Source: UBA3305 sp002373555 | GTDB taxonomy: Bacteria > Bacillota > Clostridia > Lachnospirales > Lachnospiraceae | Reading direction: 5' to 3' | Length of the DNA stretch: 64,000 nucleotides | Assembly (NCBI GenBank): GCA_946612455.1 | Contig: CAMOER010000002.1 | Span: forward strand, 1-64,000 | In this document: positions 8,003 through 16,027 of the stretch, piece by piece | Layout: the number at the start of each line of letters is the position of its first letter | How positions within the stretch are numbered: the stretch's first letter is position 1 | Position numbers and translations under genes: made by a program | The notes under the pieces: model-generated | Databases searched by the model: none | Told to the model about the DNA's origin: nothing | What the model saw: the letters and a program-made list of their open reading frames with translations, nothing else

Positions 8003-8018
8003 TGCAAATATCGTGCAA
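8003..8018 (-). promoter_or_regulatory. Sigma-54-type (-24/-12) promoter before the NodB-like gene
   Basis: On the minus strand TTGCACG (8018-8012), four bases, TTGCA (8007-8003) matches the sigma-54 consensus TGGCACG-N4-TTGCW with one mismatch. It sits 43 bp before the ATG. A small palindrome (CTGATATCAG, about 8026-8035) lies just upstream. Similar sites occur at 21322 and 22211. Confidence 0.75.
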
Positions 8019-8048
8019 ACATCCTCTGATATCAGGAGCTTATAATTC

Positions 8049-8090
8049 TGAAAACTAAAACAGCAGCCGTACCCGGCTGCTGTTTTAGTT
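8049..8090 (-). terminator. Terminator after the amino-acid permease
   Basis: A perfect 17-bp stem (8053-8069 with 8074-8090) has a TACC tetraloop and ends in TTTTAGTTTT on the minus strand. It lies 8 nt past the permease stop and insulates the sigma-54 promoter downstream. Confidence 0.9.
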
Positions 8091-8097
8091 ATACTAT

Positions 8098-9420
8098 TTA
8101 TATATTAATTATTCCGATTCTGGATAGCAGAAAACACAAGAAACCGCTTGCCAGCGAGACTATCACATATAACTGCAAAACCATTATACTTTTTTTCCCT
8201 GCGTATTTATGCTCTGTATCTTCCATCATAAACAGCTTGCGATATCTCATATGTGTAACTGTGATCATCCCCCATACAATCATAAAACCTACACCTGAAA
8301 GCTGCATCAGTACTATATAAGCATTTCCCGGCGAGACAGCAACCAGAACGACACCACCAAGAAGCACCGCCCATATTACCAAACGTAATCTCCATTCCAG
8401 ATTCATGTATTTTGAAAAAGCACTTCCGAAAGACGGCATTGTTTGATCTTTTGCTGCATTTACAATGAGCCGCCATGCCAGATGCGTATCCGTCACGGCA
8501 ACCGTAATAATAGCAGCTAAAACAACTATATCAAACAGCAGGATCGCAATATCCGGACAATGGATAACTTTTAACGCCATAGAAAATGCACTTTCGTTAA
8601 GATTACCGGATCGCCATGGAAGAATAGCTATTAAAGCAGCCATGGCAAAGCAATGCAGAAAAAATGTTCTCAGAGCGATATTATAGGATAAATATGGAAT
8701 ACTTTCTGAAGAGTGCTGATCCTCTGAAATCATCCCTATACTCTCTGTGCCGCCATAGATCATCACAACCTCTACTGAAGCTGCCAGAACGCCGCTCAGA
8801 CCATGTGGTATGAACCCTCCATCTGAAGTATAGTTTGTAATCCCAACCTCTCTGATTGCCCCCGGGAACAAGCCCAAGATGGCCGCTATTCCCAGAAAGC
8901 TGAAACACAGCAGAACAAAAATTCTCAGAAAAGACGCCCAAAAATCCACCTTTGCCAGAGTCCGCATGGGCATAAATCCCATTATGATAACCAGAACAGC
9001 TATTATGAAACAGATAATCCACAACGGAATATCCGGTTCCCATCTTTTGAATAAAGTTCCTGCTGCAATCACCTCAGACGCCGGTCCTACTGCCATACAA
9101 AGAATATATGCCCATGACACAGTAGCACCACTTGGTTTTCCGCAGTATTTTTCTATATATTGTACAAAGAAAGTAGCTGATGGATCTGCAAAATGCAGTT
9201 CAGTCAGAAACATATTTACCGCTATAGCTACTAATCCATATATAATAAAAGTAATCAGCACACCAGGTCCTGCAGTTTTAAGTGCATCTCCAACACCGAC
9301 GAACATACCCGCGCCGATTATACCGCCGACGGATATCATGATAATCTGCCCGTGTTCCAATTGATACGCTGGCTGCAGCTTCCCGCCGTTATCATCGGGC
9401 AATAATCGGATACTGCTCAT
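8098..9420 (-). CDS. APC-superfamily amino acid permease
   Basis: A 440-residue integral membrane transporter with about 11-12 hydrophobic segments. The N-terminal helix carries the APC signature IIMISVGGIIGAGMFVGVGD (unwound TM1, substrate and ion site). The start MSSIRLLP at 9420 is preferred over 9435 because it follows GGGAGGAGGAGTT and forms an ATGA overlap with the response-regulator stop. Coupling to a two-component system implies that the system senses, or adjusts uptake of, the same amino acid. Substrate unknown; the closest general types are YkbA/spore-germination or mobile APC carriers. Confidence 0.85.
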   Translation of the reverse strand: MSSIRLLPDDNGGKLQPAYQLEHGQIIMISVGGIIGAGMFVGVGDALKTAGPGVLITFIIYGLVAIAVNMFLTELHFADPSATFFVQYIEKYCGKPSGATVSWAYILCMAVGPASEVIAAGTLFKRWEPDIPLWIICFIIAVLVIIMGFMPMRTLAKVDFWASFLRIFVLLCFSFLGIAAILGLFPGAIREVGITNYTSDGGFIPHGLSGVLAASVEVVMIYGGTESIGMISEDQHSSESIPYLSYNIALRTFFLHCFAMAALIAILPWRSGNLNESAFSMALKVIHCPDIAILLFDIVVLAAIITVAVTDTHLAWRLIVNAAKDQTMPSFGSAFSKYMNLEWRLRLVIWAVLLGGVVLVAVSPGNAYIVLMQLSGVGFMIVWGMITVTHMRYRKLFMMEDTEHKYAGKKSIMVLQLYVIVSLASGFLCFLLSRIGIINI

Positions 9421-10217
9421 AACTCCTCCTCCCAAATTCGAATCAGATATCCAAGCGTATCTTCAGCCCAGCTGTATTCAGACATGTATCTTCCGTCAAA
9501 CAGAGTAGACTCTCTGTGTTTTGCATCAAGAAAATCATATAGATCACAATCCACTCTGTCTGTTTTCAAAGCTCTTGCATTTGTCTTGAATATAACTATA
9601 TCGTCGATTCCTTCTTTTAACAAGGTATCTCTTAAGTCTTTCAGCACACGTCTGAATTTGCTCTGATAATGTCTGTCATTGACCGCCGTTTCCCATAATA
9701 TGTTTATAGCCTGTTCATTACTCACATATCCGCCTTTCCGGTCAACCAAATATGCAAACAGTTCTTTTGACTTTTTATTTGAAAAGTACAACAGTTTACC
9801 TTTCACATAGACATCAAAATAGCCGAAGGTCCTGATAACTACTTCTTTGGGCTCTTCTTTCCTGAGTTTTTTCGCTGTCGCTACTGCAAATAGTATGTCT
9901 TCTCTGCTGTATGGTTTTTCAAGATATACAGGAGCATGCAGATGATATGCCTGCATTGCATATTCATCATGAGCGGATATATATACCAATATAATATCAG
10001 GGTCAATTTCCCTTAGTTTTTTGCCAAGTTCAATACCATCTATTTCCGGCATTTCTATATCAAGAACTGCAAGATGAACCTTATTCTTCTCTGTATACTG
10101 CAGCGCCTCTGACGGAGACTCAAATGTTCCAACAATTTCAATATCTTCAATATTCTGACATTCCATCTGAAAAAACTCCATCGCAAGTATTTCATCATCT
10201 ACCAGAATGGTCTTCAT
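9417..10217 (-). CDS. Response regulator with SARP/winged-helix-type output domain
   Basis: This 266-residue regulator starts at MKTILVDDE (10217, AAAGGAG). The receiver domain has the acidic pair DD at 7-8, phospho-acceptor D53 (VLDIEMPEIDG), S/T at 81 and K101 (EKPYS). After a linker, residues about 125-265 form a winged helix of the OmpR/SARP (BTAD-neighbour) kind: VVIRTFGYFDVYVKGKLL, then YLVDRKGGYVSNEQAINILW. It is not a sigma-54 activator (no AAA+ domain), so another protein must fire the sigma-54 promoters nearby. It overlaps the permease gene and follows the kinase by 16 nt. Confidence 0.85.
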   Translation of the reverse strand: MKTILVDDEILAMEFFQMECQNIEDIEIVGTFESPSEALQYTEKNKVHLAVLDIEMPEIDGIELGKKLREIDPDIILVYISAHDEYAMQAYHLHAPVYLEKPYSREDILFAVATAKKLRKEEPKEVVIRTFGYFDVYVKGKLLYFSNKKSKELFAYLVDRKGGYVSNEQAINILWETAVNDRHYQSKFRRVLKDLRDTLLKEGIDDIVIFKTNARALKTDRVDCDLYDFLDAKHRESTLFDGRYMSEYSWAEDTLGYLIRIWEEEL

Positions 10218-10233
10218 TTGATCTCCTTTCCTC

Positions 10234-11976
10234 TTATTCATCGTAATCCTCTTTGTGCTTAGGAATTTTCACTAAAACCACACACCCGTTTCCCGGAGAT
10301 GATTCAATGATCAGTTCGGCCTTACAGCTTCTTGTAAGTCTCATTTCAACATTTTTCAATCCATAGCTGTCTGGTTTGCTGACAACGTTTTCAGGATCAA
10401 ATCCTACCCCTGTATCAGCAATTCTGATACAATAATTATGAGCGGTTTCGTATGTATTGATAACTACTGTGCCGCCGTTAACTTTTTTCAATATTCCATG
10501 TTTGATTGCGTTTTCCACAAGCGGCTGAATTGATAACGCAGGAACCATAAAATTATGAATGGATACTTCATAAAGGACATTGAGTTTCGGATAACATATA
10601 CATTCAATATTGACATAAGACTTTATATGATTCAGCTCTTCTGAAAAAGGAATCATTCTGTCTCCTCCGGCGAGAAGCATATTGGATCTGAGGTAATGCG
10701 AAAAGTTATATACCAGTTGATCCGCACTGTCCGGATCCTTTCTGATCAGTGTTCGTATGGATGTCAGTGTGTTGTAGAGAAAATGTGGTTTAATCTGACT
10801 CATCAAAAGCTGCATGCGGCTTATGGATAATTCTTCCTGAATCTGCCTTAATGTCATTGCCTGCCTCAGCTGCATATAGGCCAGAACTGCACCGATCAGG
10901 TAAGCCAGCAGCAGGATAGAATACACTTTTCCTCCAAACGCATAATAAATCACAAGGATGATATTCAATATGACAGTCATTATCAGATCGGTCAGCTGTC
11001 TTGAGTGCAGCACTTTCTGCGTTTCCGTATAATGAAATCTCGACCTCGCTTCAACAAAACCAAAAACCGCCATATAGAATACAAAGACCACAGTAAACAG
11101 AACGCCCCAGATATAAGTGTCCGAGAAGGTATAATCTGTCGTTAGATTTGCTGCCAACCCTGCTATAAGCAGCGACCCGCAAACAAGAATAAAACTGTCA
11201 TATTCTTTTCTGAAATCCATTGGATATGTCAGCGGTCGGAACGCCATGGCCATCACAATCGGATAAATCGCCACCGATAATTCTTCTGCCAGCAGTAATA
11301 AAAGATTTCTTCCCAATAACAGCTGCGGAATCTCGGTCTGAACTCCTGTCCATATGGCAAGAAGAACAAGCATTATCCCCATATATTTTAGGGATTCAGA
11401 TTGTTCCATTGATTCTTTATGATAAAAGCTTGTAACAGTGCCAAGAAAGCCCACCAGAAAAAGCCACACTGACAGGATTAATTCTATTCCATGCTTCTTC
11501 CAAATGGTATTTCTTATATCATCCCATTTCCCAAGATAAACTTCATAAATCAGGTTGGGCATCCTTACATGTGTGTTCTCCAATTGTATCTCAACTGTTT
11601 TGCCTTCATCCGAAGGATTCAGGGGGACAAATACATATTCAGAATATGCGTCCACAGGATGGACAGTCTCATATCTGCTGTATCTCTCCTCTCCGGATAT
11701 GACCACTTTGACGTTCTGTCTGCTGATCATGAATGCAATACAATCTCCTTCAGAGATATCCTTCAGCCTGGCGGAACTGATAGACGTTATCGTATGCGGC
11801 CCTTTTTCTAAGCGATACGGCAGAATAATCTTCTCCTGATTATCCAAAATCCATTCAAGTTGTCGGGAAGATTTATCCTGAGGCTGATTCCTCATATAGA
11901 ATATGCCAACCAGCATCACTACGATTAACACTACCGACAGAGTTCTTATCTTCCGTATATCAACAAGTCTGTCCAC
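10234..11976 (-). CDS. LytS/YehU-type sensor histidine kinase
   Basis: A 580-residue membrane kinase. TM1 is near residues 11-27. An extracytoplasmic beta-rich domain (about 35-155) is followed by seven hydrophobic segments (7TMR-DISM-like, about 160-370). The His_kinase (LytS) domain has phospho-acceptor H398 in SQIKPHFLYNTL. The HATPase_c domain has PLVENAIKHG (N-box, about 485) and ADTGVGFDP (G-box). It begins with GTG at 11976, since the nearby ATG is out of frame. It is co-transcribed with its response regulator and the APC permease. LytS-type kinases in clostridia commonly sense small metabolites. The signal here is unknown. Confidence 0.85.
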   Translation of the reverse strand: MDRLVDIRKIRTLSVVLIVVMLVGIFYMRNQPQDKSSRQLEWILDNQEKIILPYRLEKGPHTITSISSARLKDISEGDCIAFMISRQNVKVVISGEERYSRYETVHPVDAYSEYVFVPLNPSDEGKTVEIQLENTHVRMPNLIYEVYLGKWDDIRNTIWKKHGIELILSVWLFLVGFLGTVTSFYHKESMEQSESLKYMGIMLVLLAIWTGVQTEIPQLLLGRNLLLLLAEELSVAIYPIVMAMAFRPLTYPMDFRKEYDSFILVCGSLLIAGLAANLTTDYTFSDTYIWGVLFTVVFVFYMAVFGFVEARSRFHYTETQKVLHSRQLTDLIMTVILNIILVIYYAFGGKVYSILLLAYLIGAVLAYMQLRQAMTLRQIQEELSISRMQLLMSQIKPHFLYNTLTSIRTLIRKDPDSADQLVYNFSHYLRSNMLLAGGDRMIPFSEELNHIKSYVNIECICYPKLNVLYEVSIHNFMVPALSIQPLVENAIKHGILKKVNGGTVVINTYETAHNYCIRIADTGVGFDPENVVSKPDSYGLKNVEMRLTRSCKAELIIESSPGNGCVVLVKIPKHKEDYDE

Positions 11977-12007
11977 TCATTCATCCGCCTTTCCTCTAAA
12001 CTTCAAT

Positions 12008-12036
12008 AAGACCCGAGCCGATAACAGCCGGGCCTT
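12008..12036 (-). terminator. Probable terminator after the SDR gene
   Basis: An 8-bp GC-rich stem with one G-T pair (12029-12036 with 12008-12015) is followed on the minus strand by ATTG and no clear T-run. It sits 24 nt beyond the SDR stop and would separate the permease operon from the upstream one. Weak tail, so moderate confidence. Confidence 0.5.
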
Positions 12037-12060
12037 ATAAGAGATATTGTACCAGATAAA

Positions 12061-12828
12061 TCAGATGTGTGTCTCCTGAATTCCATTTCCTCCGTCAATT
12101 ACAAATTCGGCTCCCGTTATATAAGCCGCTTCATCAGATGCCAGGAATGCTGCCAGATAGCCTATTTCTTCCGGCCGGCACATCCTCTTCATCGGTATCG
12201 TCTTGCTGATTTCCGCCATAAAGCCTTCCGGATCTTCCGGCCTTTCAATGGAAGCAGTTCGTTCCACCATATGAGATCTTACATATCCCGGAAGAATAGC
12301 ATTTGCTGTTACACCATGTTCTACGCCATCCATAGCCAGTGCTCTTGTGAATCCAAGAATTGCCGCCTTACTCATGGCATAAGCGGTCATGCCTGCATCC
12401 GCCACTCTGGGACCGGTTACAGAAGAAACCGTAACAACTCTTCCATAAGAACGTTTGAGCATATGCGGGAAGAATGCCCGTGTGATATTCCAGCACCCTT
12501 TTACATTGACGTCCAGATGAAAATCTCTGAGATCCGAATCCATTGTCATTGGATCAACAGCTCTTAAAATGCCGGCATTATTTACAAGAATATCGACGGG
12601 ACCGAATTCGTTAATGATCTCCTCTCCTATTTTGGCAACAGCTTCTTCATCAGAAATGTCCAGAATATAGCCTTTTCCGCCTAAATCTTCCGCAATCTGA
12701 ACAATTTCAGGACTTCGAGCCGCCAGCAGTACTTTTGCACCTTTCTCGGAAAAAACTTTCGCAATGCCTCGCCCGATTCCCATGGATGCACCGCTGATAA
12801 ATGCGGTTTTTCCTTCTAGAATTTTCAT
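12061..12828 (-). CDS. Short-chain dehydrogenase/reductase (SDR)
   Basis: A 255-residue classical SDR with cofactor motif GASMGIGRG (13-21), NNAG (NAGILRA), catalytic S in TVSSVTGP, Y-x-x-x-K as YAMSKAA, and the PGYVRSHM and FLASDEAAYITGAEFVIDGG C-terminal features. It oxidises or reduces an alcohol or keto group with NAD(P). It is the last gene of a probable GS-SDR unit, 76 bp after the glutamine synthetase. It resembles UcpA-like members in annotation style, but the substrate cannot be inferred. Confidence 0.88.
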   Translation of the reverse strand: MKILEGKTAFISGASMGIGRGIAKVFSEKGAKVLLAARSPEIVQIAEDLGGKGYILDISDEEAVAKIGEEIINEFGPVDILVNNAGILRAVDPMTMDSDLRDFHLDVNVKGCWNITRAFFPHMLKRSYGRVVTVSSVTGPRVADAGMTAYAMSKAAILGFTRALAMDGVEHGVTANAILPGYVRSHMVERTASIERPEDPEGFMAEISKTIPMKRMCRPEEIGYLAAFLASDEAAYITGAEFVIDGGNGIQETHI

Positions 12829-12904
12829 TTTGATTCTCCATCTGTTTTGAAAAGGTGATTATGTTCTTGTGTTCAATCCTGCTTCATCGCTAAGTGTTTT
12901 CGTA

Positions 12905-14329
12905 TTATACGTTATAATACTGATCAAATTCTGCCGGATGAGGAATTGCAGCAATTCGTTTGCACTCTTCTCTCTTATCGGCAATAAATCTTTCAAGAAG
13001 TTCTTTGGGGAATACACCGCCCGCAGTAAGATAGTCATGATCTTTCTGCAGCTCATCCAGTGCATCTTCCAACCTGACAGGCAGTCCGGTCAGCTTGGCT
13101 TTTTCTTCTTCCGGGAGTTTGAACAGATTAAAATCATAAGGTCCCCAGCCCTCCGCATGAGGATCAATTCTGTTTTTAATGCCGTCAAGTCCTGCCATCA
13201 GAATTGCCGCAAAAGCGAAATACGGATTGCATGTTGCATCAGGATTTCTAAGCTCAAATCTCCGCATCTTAGGTGTTTTTGCATAAGCAGGGATGCGTAT
13301 CACCGCACTTCTGTTTGATGTTGCATATCCTACCGTGACAGGCGCCTCAAACCCCGGAACCAATCGTTTAAACGAATTTGTACTCGGATTTGTAATTGCA
13401 CACAGAGAACCGATATGCTTAAGCAGTCCACCCATGAAGAAATGTGCTGTTTCACTTAAATGTGAATACCCATTATCATCAGAAAAGACCGGTTCACCGT
13501 CTTTAAGAAGAAGCATATGGACATGCATTCCGCTTCCTGCCTCTCCATAAATCGGTTTGGGCATGAAAGTTGCCGAAAGCCCGTATTCCAGCGCAGTATT
13601 ATGGATAATGTATTTGATCAACATTACTGCATCTGCCATTTCTGACATAACGCCCAGTTTGGTCTCGATCTCAAACTGCCCTGATGCACCTACTTCCGGG
13701 TGATGATATTTGACCGGTATGCCAGCCGCTTCAATACGCTTGACCATCTCGCTTCTGCATTCATAGGATCGGTCAAATGGTTTTGCAATATGATAAGCTG
13801 ATTGTTCCGGAATAACATTACCGCTGCCCTCGGTTTCACTGTTCCAATGTGCTTGCTGCGCATCTACAAAAGCATTAAACCTATTGGGGGCGATCTGCCA
13901 CCCTGCTTTGTCAAAGAGATAAAACTCGAATTCCGGCAGCACCAGCATCGTTTCTGCTATCCCAAGATCTTTCATATACTGTTCAGCAGCCTTCACAATA
14001 TTTCTTGGATACTGTGCAACAGGTCTGTTTTCAGGATAATCAATGATCATGGCATTTCCGGTCATTGATAAAGTCGGGCATGAGCAGAACGGATCTATCA
14101 TGGCAGTATCAAGATCGGGTATAAATACCATATCGCTCTTCTCAATAATTGCATATCCGTAATTAGAAGCATCAAATCCTATCCCGTCTTTTAGAATGTC
14201 TTCAGAAAAATAACTAACAGGAATTGTAACATGCCGGAATACTCCATTGATATCTACCATTTTAAAATCAATCATATCAATGTTATTATCATTGATTATT
14301 TTTTTAATATCATAAATCGTTCTGCTCAT
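12905..14329 (-). CDS. Glutamine synthetase family protein (type I-like)
   Basis: A 474-residue GS-fold protein with the N-terminal beta-grasp (IDFKMVDINGVFRHVTIP), the metal-binding ELPEFEFYLFD-type motif (LPEFEFYLF), ASGQFEIE, the ATP loop GSGMHVHM, and NPSTNSFKRLVPGFEAP followed by NRSAVIRIP. It matches type I GlnA in length and motifs. No adenylylation-site tyrosine motif is evident. It lies in an operon with an NCS1 nucleobase-type permease rather than with glnR/glnK, so it may assimilate ammonia released by catabolism or ligate ammonia/amine to a pathway acid. It starts 22 bp after the permease stop. Confidence 0.88.
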   Translation of the reverse strand: MSRTIYDIKKIINDNNIDMIDFKMVDINGVFRHVTIPVSYFSEDILKDGIGFDASNYGYAIIEKSDMVFIPDLDTAMIDPFCSCPTLSMTGNAMIIDYPENRPVAQYPRNIVKAAEQYMKDLGIAETMLVLPEFEFYLFDKAGWQIAPNRFNAFVDAQQAHWNSETEGSGNVIPEQSAYHIAKPFDRSYECRSEMVKRIEAAGIPVKYHHPEVGASGQFEIETKLGVMSEMADAVMLIKYIIHNTALEYGLSATFMPKPIYGEAGSGMHVHMLLLKDGEPVFSDDNGYSHLSETAHFFMGGLLKHIGSLCAITNPSTNSFKRLVPGFEAPVTVGYATSNRSAVIRIPAYAKTPKMRRFELRNPDATCNPYFAFAAILMAGLDGIKNRIDPHAEGWGPYDFNLFKLPEEEKAKLTGLPVRLEDALDELQKDHDYLTAGGVFPKELLERFIADKREECKRIAAIPHPAEFDQYYNV

Positions 14330-14351
14330 TTTATTGCCTCATATCAAAATC

Positions 14352-15824
14352 TTATTTTGTCGGATATACTTCACCTGTTTCAGGATTATATGCCCAGTCT
14401 CTTCCCGCCGAAGTTCCTCTGTACGCAGTTCCCTGATCTTCATAATCCGCCTGAGGATATTTTTTGAAGACCCAGAATTTAGCCAGAATATAGTAACTGA
14501 TACAGGAACTGATTGTTCCGACGATGAATGCCGAATCCGGGAAAATAATACAGAAGATCAGACCTATAATAAAGGACAATGCACCGGCAGGATTAATTCC
14601 CTTGAAATACTGATACTGTCCGTTCTCATCCGTATTGTAAAGCTCCGGAACATTCAGTTTGCGCTTTCTGAGAAGGAAGAAATCTGCAATCGTCATTCCA
14701 TACATTGTTGACCAAAGAGAACCTGTAACTGTCAGGAAAGGCCCGATATGATCCACCAGAACCCAGGGACGAATAACCATGCCGAGAATACTGCAGATCA
14801 CGATAGCAAACCAGTAAGGGATTTTGTTTTTGGAAAGTGCATTTAAGCATAATCCACTGGGCATCAGATTTGCCGTTACATTGGTTGACCACTGTGCAAA
14901 TACGATCATAATAAGGAGAACCATTAATACGATCGGATTATTTGTAACCGCGTTAATTGCCTCAATCGGATTGTAATTTCCGGTCGCGAAAGTAGATAAT
15001 GCCCCCAGGAAGACCATGAAGCCAGATGCCAGCGGAAGTGCGATCACATACCCGGGAATAGCTTTTATATTTCTCTTGAGAAGATTCTTCTCTCCGGAAA
15101 CAGTTTTTACATATCTGGACCAGGTCTCTACCTCACAGGCATTATCTGCCCAATAGTTCATGTTCAGAACGCTTACATACCAGAATGCTGCAAAACTTCC
15201 TGCACTTAACTTCGGTCCATCTCCTGTATATACTATGCTCCAAATCTGAACGCCGTTCGCATCAGCCATTGCAATCAGTCTTATTGCCATATAAATTCCT
15301 ATGAGAATAATACTGGGGGCCGCGATATCAGCAAATTTCTCCATTGCCTTAAAGCCATATGCCGTATTGATCATCTGCACCAGAACAAACACTACGAACC
15401 AAATGATCCAGTTATCAAATCCTGTGAACATATAAATAATCTGATTGATCGCCGTTGCTCCGAAATACGACTGTACACCAAACCAGATGGGGCCATAGAT
15501 CGTTCTTAAAAGATTGGGAAGGATCGTTCCTTTTTGCCCCAGAAGAGCTGCAACATATGTAGGAAATGATACACCATGTTCAACGCCGATATCGCCTGTT
15601 ACGATGTACAGCAATCCCAGAAACATCGTTCCCAAAAGAGCACCCACGATAATCTGCTGAAGATTACAATAGGCTGCCGCTTCTCCGCCGATTGCAAATG
15701 TTGCAATGATAACACCAATACCGATCCAAACATTGAAAAATCCTAACGCGCCTGTTTTTTTGTTTTCATTTGTTACCGGAATAAGATCCGGAGAGATCTG
15801 CCTGACTTTTTTATTCTCAGCCAT
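14352..15824 (-). CDS. NCS1-family nucleobase:cation symporter
   Basis: A 490-residue transporter with about 12 membrane segments. It carries NCS1 hallmarks: TM1 FNVWIGIGVIIATFAIGGEA, the PTYVAALLGQKG loop and TRTIYGPIWFGVQSYFGATA-like TM3 (here RTIYGPIWFGVQSYFGA), and NLMPSGLCLNAL later. NCS1 carriers import purines, pyrimidines, allantoin, hydantoins, thiamine or pyridoxine. Next to a molybdenum hydroxylase and a cysteine hydrolase, an N-heterocycle such as a purine or ureide is a reasonable guess. The ribosome binding site is AAAGGAGGAC. No sigma-54 motif was seen in the 200 bp upstream, so it may read through from the hydroxylase operon. Confidence 0.88.
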   Translation of the reverse strand: MAENKKVRQISPDLIPVTNENKKTGALGFFNVWIGIGVIIATFAIGGEAAAYCNLQQIIVGALLGTMFLGLLYIVTGDIGVEHGVSFPTYVAALLGQKGTILPNLLRTIYGPIWFGVQSYFGATAINQIIYMFTGFDNWIIWFVVFVLVQMINTAYGFKAMEKFADIAAPSIILIGIYMAIRLIAMADANGVQIWSIVYTGDGPKLSAGSFAAFWYVSVLNMNYWADNACEVETWSRYVKTVSGEKNLLKRNIKAIPGYVIALPLASGFMVFLGALSTFATGNYNPIEAINAVTNNPIVLMVLLIMIVFAQWSTNVTANLMPSGLCLNALSKNKIPYWFAIVICSILGMVIRPWVLVDHIGPFLTVTGSLWSTMYGMTIADFFLLRKRKLNVPELYNTDENGQYQYFKGINPAGALSFIIGLIFCIIFPDSAFIVGTISSCISYYILAKFWVFKKYPQADYEDQGTAYRGTSAGRDWAYNPETGEVYPTK

Positions 15825-16027
15825 TGTGTAGTCCTCCTTTTTCGTAGATTAAACATGTCAAAACCAGGTTTCAAATCATATCAACTGTTTTTGTTTCGGT
15901 CTGAAAGCCTCTCTATCCATATCCGTCAATCGATTCAAAAGCCGTGACTAAACTGATGCAAATCATATATCATTCCCCCTTTCATTTGTCCGATTCCGCC
16001 TGTAACATTTCTGATTACCGTGACACA

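Noticed and set aside
9417..10217. The response regulator as the sigma-54 activator of the locus
   Set aside because: It has no AAA+ domain and no GAFTGA motif, both needed to activate sigma-54 polymerase.
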